This document shows, in pieces, positions 5,542 to 11,192 of a stretch of DNA of 11,192 nt. Location: the NCBI GenBank assembly GCA_030830145.1, contig JAURNO010000362.1, positions 1 to 11,192 on the forward strand, written 5' to 3'. Numbering within the stretch: the first letter of the stretch is position 1; each line of letters starts with the position of its first letter. Both the position numbers and the translations under genes were made by a program. The stretch is from Verrucomicrobiota bacterium (GTDB lineage Bacteria; Verrucomicrobiota; Verrucomicrobiia; Opitutales; Seribacteraceae). The notes under the pieces are model-generated. The model searched no databases and was not told the origin of the DNA. It worked only from the letters and a program-made list of their open reading frames with translations.

Positions 5542-7860
5542 ATGAAACTAAACCTGATTTTATTCACCATCCTTTTACCAACCCTTCTCCTTGGGCAAGG
5601 TTCCGAAGGGATCAGCAAGAGAAACTTGGCCAACGCCGACCTCGAACTAATCGAAAACCACGACCCGCAGGTCGAGAAGGAAAACTTCGATCTACTTCCC
5701 GGGTACGAGGTCAACCTCTTTGCCCAAGAGCCCATGCTGGCCAACCCCATCCATATGAACTGGGACAACCGAGGTCGTCTCTGGGTTGCCTGCTCGTGGG
5801 CCTACCCACAACTCAAGCCGGGGGAAGTCGCCAATGACAAGATCATCATTCTCGAAGATGTCGATGGGGATGGCCGGGCAGATAAATCCACCGTCTTTGC
5901 CGATGGACTCTATATGCCGACGGGGATCGAATTGGCCAATGGGGGTTGCTTCGTGGCCCAGACACCGGATGTTTTCTTTCTCAAGGATACGGACGGGGAT
6001 GACGTCGCGGACGTCAAGGAACTGCCCTTGACCGGTTTTGGCATCGAAGACAGCCACCATTCGGTCAGCGCCTGGCGGAGAGGGCCTGGCGGCTGGATCT
6101 ATTTCCAGGAAGGAATCTTTCTGCACACCCAAGTGGAAACGGCCTACGGAATGGTTCGTAATTACAACGGAGGGGTTTACCAGTACAACCCGCGAACAAG
6201 AGACTTGCGGATTTTTGCCAGCGTTGGAGTGGGTAACCCTTGGGGGCACGTCTTTACCAAATGGGGGCAATCCTTCTTCGTGGATAATCCGCGTGTCCAC
6301 TATCTTTCTCCCGCGACCGGCAACAGCGGCCAACGGATCCGGCTCAATCACCTGATCAGTACTGAAAAACAATGCGGGGGAGACCTCGCTACGGGCACCC
6401 ACTTGCCCGAAGATATCCGCGGGCAATTGCTTACCTGCCGATTCAAGAGTCGGTCGATCATACGCTACGAGTTCACGGACAGTGGAGCGGGCTTTTCGGC
6501 AAACGTTCTCCCTCCCCTGATCTCCTCCAAGCACCCAAACTTCAGGCCCGTCGACTGCAAGGTAGGACCGGATGGGGCCGTCTACGTCGCGGATTGGTAC
6601 AACCCGATCATCAACCACGCCAAGCACAACTTCCGTGACCCCCGGCGCGACAAGGACCACGGCCGGATATGGCGGATAACGGCCAAGAACCGCCCACTTT
6701 CGCCCAAGCCGAAATTAGTCGACGCGCCCCTGCCCGAATTACTCGATCACTTGAAAAGCCCCGAGGCATGGACCAGGCACCAAGCCCGCCTGACTCTCTC
6801 CGGACTCCAACCCGAGCCCGTCTTGCAAGCCCTCTCGAAATGGGTGGACGGACTCGACCCCAAGGGTCCCGAACATGCTCATCATCTCGTGGAAGCCATG
6901 TGGGCCTGCCAGAACATCGAGCGACCAAATGAGAAAATCCTCAAGTTGGTCCTCGCAAGCAAGAATGGAAACGCCCGATCCGCGGGGGCCCGCATCCTCC
7001 GCTATTGGCACGGGGACTTGAGTGATCCAGTATCCCTGCTCGCCAAGGCCGCATCCGACCCCTTTCCGCGGACACGCATGGAGGCGATCCTCTCGGCCGG
7101 GTACGTCCCCAGATCGGAGGCCTTCTCCGCGGCTCTTGGGTCGCTTGACCATCCAAGGGACAAGTTCATCGACCTCGCTCTTACCCAAACCGTGACTGCT
7201 CTCGAAAAATTTTGGAGGCCCGCCCTCGAAAAAGGAATACTTTCCTTTGCCAAACCCGCTCATCGAGACTTTGCCGAGGAGGCCGCCGGGCTCGGTTTCG
7301 AGAAGCGCTTGAACGAATATGTCAGAAAGAAATCCCCCTCCCTTTCCGAAACCAACCAGATCGTCGAACGGCTTATCCCTGATGCCGACGTCCGCCAAAC
7401 GCGCATGATCGTAGATGTTTTAGCTACGAAACAGCTCGGGACCGAGGTACGGGTCGCCCTACTCGATGCACTGGCTCGGATCGGACGAAAAGGCAAGTTT
7501 TCCCTTGGCCAACGAATCGGCCCTCTTCGCAAGCTCATTCGCGATCAGGACGAAAAGGTTGCCTCCCTCGCCATCGCCAACCTGGGAGTTGGCAGCTCAA
7601 GGGGTCCGAAAAGGATCTTCTCTCAATCCTGCTCGACCCAAAACTCCCTGCCTCCTCGCGCCAAACCGCCTCCGTTTCCCTCGGACAACTTCGCGGAGGG
7701 GAAGGAAAGAAAACCCTGCTCGACTTGGCCGGCAAAGGAAAGCCGATGGAGCGATATTTTGCGATTTTCGGGATCCTGGAAACAAGTGCCGAGGAAGCGG
7801 CTGAACTTGCCTCCGGTCTTTTTACTCAAGATTTGGGAGACCATGATCCAGTGGCCTTGA
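5542..7860 (+). CDS. PVC-type membrane-bound dehydrogenase/cytochrome c protein, N-terminal part (frameshifted)
   Basis: This is the 5' part of a gene that should run to 8921; residues 1 to about 681 are genuine, and the last roughly 90 before the stop at 7860 are out-of-frame translation. A signal peptide covers about 1-19. A beta-propeller of the Pirellula/Verrucomicrobium dehydrogenase type follows (about 48-390): LLPGYEVNLFAQEP, NRGRLWVA, two Ca-binding-like loops DVDGDGRAD (106-114) and DTDGDDVAD (149-157), EDSHHSV (169-175), GPGGWIYF, NPWGH, and GPDGAVYVADWYNP. HEAT-type helical repeats begin near PELLDHLKSPEAWTRHQARLTL. The family is thought to oxidise sugars or similar compounds outside the cytoplasm and pass electrons to a heme; the exact reaction is not established. 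The ATG at 5542 lies 11 bases after the SGNH-like gene, without a Shine-Dalgarno sequence. If the shift is a sequencing error, this and the next entry form one protein of about 1126 residues. Confidence 0.88.
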   Translation: MKLNLILFTILLPTLLLGQGSEGISKRNLANADLELIENHDPQVEKENFDLLPGYEVNLFAQEPMLANPIHMNWDNRGRLWVACSWAYPQLKPGEVANDKIIILEDVDGDGRADKSTVFADGLYMPTGIELANGGCFVAQTPDVFFLKDTDGDDVADVKELPLTGFGIEDSHHSVSAWRRGPGGWIYFQEGIFLHTQVETAYGMVRNYNGGVYQYNPRTRDLRIFASVGVGNPWGHVFTKWGQSFFVDNPRVHYLSPATGNSGQRIRLNHLISTEKQCGGDLATGTHLPEDIRGQLLTCRFKSRSIIRYEFTDSGAGFSANVLPPLISSKHPNFRPVDCKVGPDGAVYVADWYNPIINHAKHNFRDPRRDKDHGRIWRITAKNRPLSPKPKLVDAPLPELLDHLKSPEAWTRHQARLTLSGLQPEPVLQALSKWVDGLDPKGPEHAHHLVEAMWACQNIERPNEKILKLVLASKNGNARSAGARILRYWHGDLSDPVSLLAKAASDPFPRTRMEAILSAGYVPRSEAFSAALGSLDHPRDKFIDLALTQTVTALEKFWRPALEKGILSFAKPAHRDFAEEAAGLGFEKRLNEYVRKKSPSLSETNQIVERLIPDADVRQTRMIVDVLATKQLGTEVRVALLDALARIGRKGKFSLGQRIGPLRKLIRDQDEKVASLAIANLGVGSSRGPKRIFSQSCSTQNSLPPRAKPPPFPSDNFAEGKERKPCSTWPAKESRWSDILRFSGSWKQVPRKRLNLPPVFLLKIWETMIQWP
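7584..7612 (+). other. Frameshift site splitting the dehydrogenase/cytochrome gene
   Basis: Up to about base 7584 the protein reads in the frame of 5542 (VASLAIANLG); from 7587 the sensible protein is one base back (SWQLKGSEKDLLSILLDP). Adding a single G to the GGG run at 7584-7586 would give a smooth HEAT repeat, NLGSWQLKGSEKDLL. The runs GGGG (7601-7604) and AAAA (7609-7612) are alternative places. No XXXYYYZ slippery heptamer was seen. Possible causes are a one-base sequencing or assembly error, a true mutation, or, least likely, programmed slippage. Confidence 0.85.
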
Positions 7861-8921
7861 TTCAAGCATTCAACCGCAGATCCAACGCAAACACGGTCTT
7901 GGCCAAAGCTCTGAGCGGAAAATCGATCGATCCCTCAGTCAAGGACAAGGTTGCCGAGTACCACCGCAAGAGCGGTCAGCTTTCCAGGCAACTGGAGAGG
8001 TTGTTTCGCCCCGATCTACCCAAGTCCTTAAGCGCCATTCTTCTGAAGGAGGACCGTCAGGCTCTTGCCTCGGAGGTCGATCGTCTGGGTGATCCGATCC
8101 GTGGCGAACTCGTCTACCGGCGACAGGCTCTAGCCTGCGTCAGCTGCCATGCAATCGGCAATGTCGGACCGAAAATCGGGCCCAACCTGGTGGCCGTCGG
8201 TACCGCTGCCGATACCACCTATGTCGTGGAGGCCATTCTCGAGCCGAACAAGGCCATCGCCCAGCACTACGAGAACAAGCTTATCACTCTCGCAGACGGA
8301 ACAGTCCTCATGGGGTCGATCATTTACCAAAGCGACAAAGAAGTCATCATTCGCGACTCCTCACTGGGAGGAAAAGAACGCAAAGCATTGATGGCCGAGG
8401 TTCGCAAGATCAAGCCCATGCCCTCTCTGATGCCTGCCGGACTCGCCGACCAACTGAAAACCCGCAGCGAATTCATCGACCTCGCAAAATTCGTTTCCGT
8501 GCTTGGGAAGCCCGGACCCTATGCCAACGACGAAAGCCCGGTCGTCCGCAAATGGATGGTGAGCTCGTCGGAAGCCAATGCCCCTGATGAAAACGAATCC
8601 TGGAGAAGCGTATACAGCTTGGTCAATGGAATCCTACCCAACGCAGAGATGGGAGAGAAGGAAATGAGTTTCGCCCGGGGCTTCGTTGAGGTTCAGGCAG
8701 CTGGCTCCGTCCGGCTCAAGATCAACGAGCTCAATGGCCTTCGTCTTTGGGTGGACGGCAAAGAGATCAAGGATCCTTCCTCTACCTTGAATCTACCTTC
8801 CGGAACCCGCGCATTCACTTTCTCCATCGATCGGGCGAAAAGAAAATCGGAGGGCCTGAGAATCGAGCTCGTGCCCACGGGGGAATCGGCTGCCAAAGTT
8901 CAGCCGAAAGGTGGCTCCTGA
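7725..8921 (+). CDS. PVC-type dehydrogenase, C-terminal part: HEAT repeats, c-type heme domain, beta-sandwich
   Basis: This is the 3' part of the gene begun at 5542, in the frame one base back. Coding sequence in this frame is sensible from 7587; 7725 is only the first possible start codon (TTG), so this is unlikely to be an independent gene. The end of the HEAT region comes first, then a cytochrome-c-like domain of the Pirellula/Verrucomicrobium heme-binding type. Its CVSCH heme motif (8136-8150) follows GDPIRGELVYRRQALA, then comes GPKIGPNL, and the likely axial Met is in SLMPAGL (Met at 8430-8432). The remaining region of about 130 residues (8520-8918) contains GLRLWVDGKEI, resembling a PA14-like or similar beta-sandwich; that identification is tentative. 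The heme would be attached outside the cytoplasm and accept electrons from the propeller domain or a partner. If the frameshift is real in the cell, the heme half would not be made as part of the dehydrogenase. Confidence 0.87.
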   Translation: MAGKGKPMERYFAIFGILETSAEEAAELASGLFTQDLGDHDPVALIQAFNRRSNANTVLAKALSGKSIDPSVKDKVAEYHRKSGQLSRQLERLFRPDLPKSLSAILLKEDRQALASEVDRLGDPIRGELVYRRQALACVSCHAIGNVGPKIGPNLVAVGTAADTTYVVEAILEPNKAIAQHYENKLITLADGTVLMGSIIYQSDKEVIIRDSSLGGKERKALMAEVRKIKPMPSLMPAGLADQLKTRSEFIDLAKFVSVLGKPGPYANDESPVVRKWMVSSSEANAPDENESWRSVYSLVNGILPNAEMGEKEMSFARGFVEVQAAGSVRLKINELNGLRLWVDGKEIKDPSSTLNLPSGTRAFTFSIDRAKRKSEGLRIELVPTGESAAKVQPKGGS

Positions 8922-9057
8922 GAGTCCTAAACAAGCAAGACAACAGTCTTCCTTCACGGGTTTTTTCGGTTGATTGTGGCTTTTTAGCTTTGTCGCTCCC
9001 AGCGCTTTTACCTTAGGGAAGACCCACCCACTCATTTCATTCTATTCCCTTTCGACC
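8922..9057 (+). promoter_or_regulatory. Intergenic gap between the two dehydrogenase-type genes
   Basis: This 136-base gap is much longer than the other same-strand gaps, so the second dehydrogenase gene may have its own promoter. A small inverted repeat, AAGAC-AACA-GTCTT (8937-8950), lies 10 bases before a run of six Ts (8961-8966), at best a weak terminator. TAGCTT at 8985-8990 could be a -10 element, but no good -35 is found at the right distance. I see no Shine-Dalgarno sequence before the ATG at 9058. The regulatory call is by position. Confidence 0.3.
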
Positions 9058-10932
9058 ATGACCTTTTGTAAACTCACCGGCATGACCTGCCTGCTTTCTT
9101 TCCTTGCCCAAGGATTTCTTTGGGGTAACTTCCCCACCCCGACCAACACGCAAAAAACGGACCTCACCCTCCCCTCCCCCGAAGAAGCGGTGGCTGGAAT
9201 AAGCCTACCCGATGGTTTCGAAATCAACTGCTTTGCCAGCGAACCCATGATTCGGCAACCCATCGCAATGGCATTCGACGACCGAAACCGTTTGTGGGTA
9301 GCGGAGTGCTACACCTATGCGGAAGCCCGTACCAATTTCGACCTGAAATTACGGGACCGCATTGTGATCCTCGAAGACGTCAACGGAGACGGCCGGGCGG
9401 ACAAGAAAACCATTTTTCACGATGACCTGCAGCGACTGACGGGGCTGACGGTAGGTTTCGGCGGAGTCTGGGCTACCTGCGCTCCCAACCTTTTGTTCAT
9501 TCCCGATGCCGATTTGGATGACGTTCCCGATGGAGAACCCGAGGTCGTTCTGGACGGGTGGAATGACAATAGTGTACGCCACAACATGGTCAACGGTCTC
9601 AAATGGGGCCCCGACGGCTGGTTGTACGGGAGGCATGGAATACAAGCGTTGTCGACAGTTGGTCCACCTGGCTCGCCAAAGGAGAAAAGAACCCAATTGA
9701 AGTGCTCGATATGGAGACTACACCCCAAGACAAGACAGTTCGAAGTGGTCTGCGAAGGAACAACCAACCCCTGGGGACATGACTGGGACCGGCACGGACA
9801 ACTCTTTTTTATCAATACGGTGATTGGGCATTTCTGGCACGGTTTGCCGGGAGCCTATTTCAAGAGAATGTACGGTCAGCATTTCCGGACGGGTCTCTAT
9901 GGGCTGATCGAACAACAGGCAGATCATTTTCACTGGGACGTGGGCAAGGAAGCGGCCAAGGACGTAAAAAAGAAGATGTCCCTAAGTACCGACCAGGCGG
10001 GGGGCGGTCACGCCCATTGCGGAATGATGATCTACCAGGGAGCTCAATGGCCGGACAAATACAAAGGAAAAGTATTCACCGCAAATTTCCATGGAAGGCG
10101 TATTAACTGCGACCGAATCGAACGGGCCGGAGCGGGTTACGTCGCCAAGCATGAGCGGGACTTTTTGAAAGTGAACGATCTATGGTTTAGGGGAGTGGAA
10201 TTGGATTACGATATGGATGGTACCGTTTTCCTGCTCGATTGGTCCGACGTCGGGGAGTGTCATGAGAACGACGGTGTTCACAGAACCTCTGGACGCATTT
10301 ACAGGATTACCTACGGCAAACAAAAACCCAAGGAACGTAATCTGGCTGAAAGATCGTCCGGAGAACTAGCCAATTTTTTGCAAAGCCAGAATAAGAAAAT
10401 CGTCAGACACTCGGCTCGCTTGCTTCAGGAAAGGGCAAGCAATCCCGGAATCAATGCAAAGACCATCGACTCTCTGAGGAAAACAAAAGATCGGGGCAAA
10501 CCCGAAGCCCGCTTACAAGCCTTGTGGGCTCTTCATAGAACGGAAAACCTCAAGGAAAAAGAACTGATCGAAATGGTGAATGACAAAGATGAACACATTC
10601 GTATTTGGGCAATGAAACTATTGGTTGACGGCGGAAAGGCATCCGAAATTGCAAGCAAAGCGATCTTGAAACGGGCAGCCACGGAAAAATCCGCTTTGGT
10701 ACGATTACACTTCGCATCCGTTTTGAGAAACTTATCCGAACCCGCTCGTTGGAAACTTGTAAGAATTCTTTCCACCTTCGAGGATTTAAGAAATGACCCA
10801 ATTTTTCCTTTGATGGTGTGGTATGGAATCGAAGAACTGGTCAAAGCAGAGCCTGCGAGGTCATTGAAATTGGCAAAGACCAGTAAGCTTAAAACTTTAA
10901 CGGAATGGATTCCTCGGCGCCTGACCGAATGA
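9058..10932 (+). CDS. PVC-type membrane-bound dehydrogenase domain protein without cytochrome domain
   Basis: A second member of the Pirellula/Verrucomicrobium dehydrogenase family, 624 residues from the ATG at 9058. The frame opens earlier (TTG at 8974), but 9058 places a signal peptide (about 1-25) at the N-terminus; the ATG at 9082 is an alternative. The beta-propeller (about 45-420) is intact: GFEINCFASEPMIRQPIAM, RNRLWVAECYTY, Ca-loop-like DVNGDGRAD (107-115), MVNGLKWGPDGWLYGRHGI, NPWGHDWDRHG, GGGHAHC (315-321) and DWSDVGECHE (394-403) followed by DGVHRTSGRIY. HEAT-like repeats occupy about 430-610. The gene then ends after WIPRRLTE, a point where, as I recall, longer relatives continue into more repeats and a CxxCH heme domain; here none exists. 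Electrons would need another acceptor, perhaps the upstream gene's cytochrome. Its stop lies 5 bases from that of the convergent toxin gene, and base composition falls near its end. Confidence 0.88.
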   Translation: MTFCKLTGMTCLLSFLAQGFLWGNFPTPTNTQKTDLTLPSPEEAVAGISLPDGFEINCFASEPMIRQPIAMAFDDRNRLWVAECYTYAEARTNFDLKLRDRIVILEDVNGDGRADKKTIFHDDLQRLTGLTVGFGGVWATCAPNLLFIPDADLDDVPDGEPEVVLDGWNDNSVRHNMVNGLKWGPDGWLYGRHGIQALSTVGPPGSPKEKRTQLKCSIWRLHPKTRQFEVVCEGTTNPWGHDWDRHGQLFFINTVIGHFWHGLPGAYFKRMYGQHFRTGLYGLIEQQADHFHWDVGKEAAKDVKKKMSLSTDQAGGGHAHCGMMIYQGAQWPDKYKGKVFTANFHGRRINCDRIERAGAGYVAKHERDFLKVNDLWFRGVELDYDMDGTVFLLDWSDVGECHENDGVHRTSGRIYRITYGKQKPKERNLAERSSGELANFLQSQNKKIVRHSARLLQERASNPGINAKTIDSLRKTKDRGKPEARLQALWALHRTENLKEKELIEMVNDKDEHIRIWAMKLLVDGGKASEIASKAILKRAATEKSALVRLHFASVLRNLSEPARWKLVRILSTFEDLRNDPIFPLMVWYGIEELVKAEPARSLKLAKTSKLKTLTEWIPRRLTE

Positions 10933-10937
10933 CATGA

Positions 10938-11192
10938 TCACCAAAGGAGTGATACAGGGTATTTTTTCATATCCTCTTCACCGGACATAAGGTACAGGTT
11001 TTCAGTAAGAGCAGTGGCTATAAGCAATCGATCAATGGGATCGTCATGATGGTGTGGGATTTCCGCCAAGCGGTAACAAATCTCACGGGTAATACCAATT
11101 GATTTCACGTTCCATAACTTGATTTGTTCGTTGATCCATTTCCTCGGTGTCTTGGGCATCTCCAAAATGCCTTCGTTGTACTTGAGGGAAAG
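10938..11192 (-). CDS. VapC-like PIN-domain toxin (5' end outside window)
   Basis: The last 84 residues of a PIN-domain protein, open to the right edge of the window. A TTG at 11163-11165 is inside the domain and not the start, because upstream in-frame residues (KYNEGILEMP) match the usual PIN pattern of an IK-LGKL-LP stretch. The C-terminal signature is clear: EIPHHHDDPIDRLLIATAL with the conserved acidic Asp before RLL, then LYLMSGEEDMKKYPV. In VapC proteins the last acidic position is usually Asp (LxTxD); here the aligned residue is Glu. VapC toxins are Mg-dependent RNases, normally encoded just after a small antitoxin gene, which here would lie beyond base 11192. The gene is convergent with the second dehydrogenase gene, stops 5 bases apart, with no obvious terminator between. 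Its base composition is lower in G+C than the metabolic genes, in line with the mobility of such modules. Confidence 0.85.
   Translation of the reverse strand, partial: LSLKYNEGILEMPKTPRKWINEQIKLWNVKSIGITREICYRLAEIPHHHDDPIDRLLIATALTENLYLMSGEEDMKKYPVSLLW

Noticed and set aside
5692..6660. A 322-codon open frame on the - strand opposite the dehydrogenase propeller
   Set aside because: The + strand protein is a certain family member; the antisense product shows no signal peptide or known motif.
7725..7860. The overlap of two frames as an overlapping gene pair
   Set aside because: The first frame is meaningless after about 7587 and the second is meaningful well before its first possible start codon, so this is one frameshifted gene.
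8937..8966. Small inverted repeat followed by six Ts after the cytochrome-bearing gene
   Set aside because: The stem is only 5 bp and the T run is 10 bases away, too weak to call a terminator with confidence.
4280..8990. TTTAGCTT shared upstream of the SGNH-like and second dehydrogenase genes (4280-4287 and 8983-8990)
   Set aside because: Only eight bases, at different distances from the start codons (13 and 67 bases), with no matching -35; likely chance.
8974..9057. N-terminal extension of the second dehydrogenase from a TTG at 8974
   Set aside because: It would place 28 extra residues ahead of a good signal peptide; the ATG at 9058 fits export better.
10938..10961. ATCAC/GTGAT inverted repeat near the end of the toxin gene
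   Set aside because: A 5-bp stem inside coding sequence with no adjacent T tract; probably chance.

Overview
The window looks like a piece of a PVC-superphylum chromosome, most likely Verrucomicrobiota or otherwise Planctomycetota. The basis is protein content: two genes of the large 'Pirellula/Verrucomicrobium-type' membrane-bound dehydrogenase family (one with its c-type heme domain), two exported sulfatases, a ThuA-like protein, and the SGNH-like family that usually travels with such dehydrogenases. Almost every complete gene starts with an export signal, so the locus serves the cell envelope or periplasm. Start codons mostly lack a well-placed Shine-Dalgarno sequence. No database search was possible; family names rest on motifs read by eye.

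Layout. Block 1 (+ strand, 1-3532): the 3' part of a sulfatase with a C-terminal beta-sandwich domain, a complete second sulfatase, and a ThuA-like protein, with gaps of 8 and 18 bases, probably one operon. It ends in a clear hairpin terminator at 3532-3560 that also serves the convergent CIA30-like gene (3553-4170, - strand). Block 2 (+ strand, 4301-10932) begins after a 130-base divergent intergenic region. It holds an SGNH-hydrolase-like protein, then 11 bases later a large beta-propeller/HEAT/cytochrome c dehydrogenase-type gene broken by one frameshift near 7584-7612, then after 136 bases a second dehydrogenase-type gene that stops after its HEAT part without a cytochrome domain. Block 3 (- strand, 10938-11192): the 3' part of a VapC-like PIN-domain toxin gene, running off the right edge and lying stop-to-stop with the second dehydrogenase gene.

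Working together (inference): the sulfatases would remove sulfate esters from a polyanionic glycan. The propeller/cytochrome proteins could oxidise released sugars or related compounds and pass electrons to a c-type heme. The ThuA-like, SGNH-like and CIA30-like proteins would be accessory sugar-binding or modifying factors. The substrate cannot be read from the sequence.

Most notable: the frameshift splitting the cytochrome-bearing gene; loss of two catalytic residues in the SGNH-like protein; lysine-rich tails or linkers on four neighbouring exported proteins; and a base-composition drop across the end of the second dehydrogenase gene and the toxin gene. I found no RNA genes, CRISPR arrays or insertion sequences, and no gene-free stretch longer than 300 bases.
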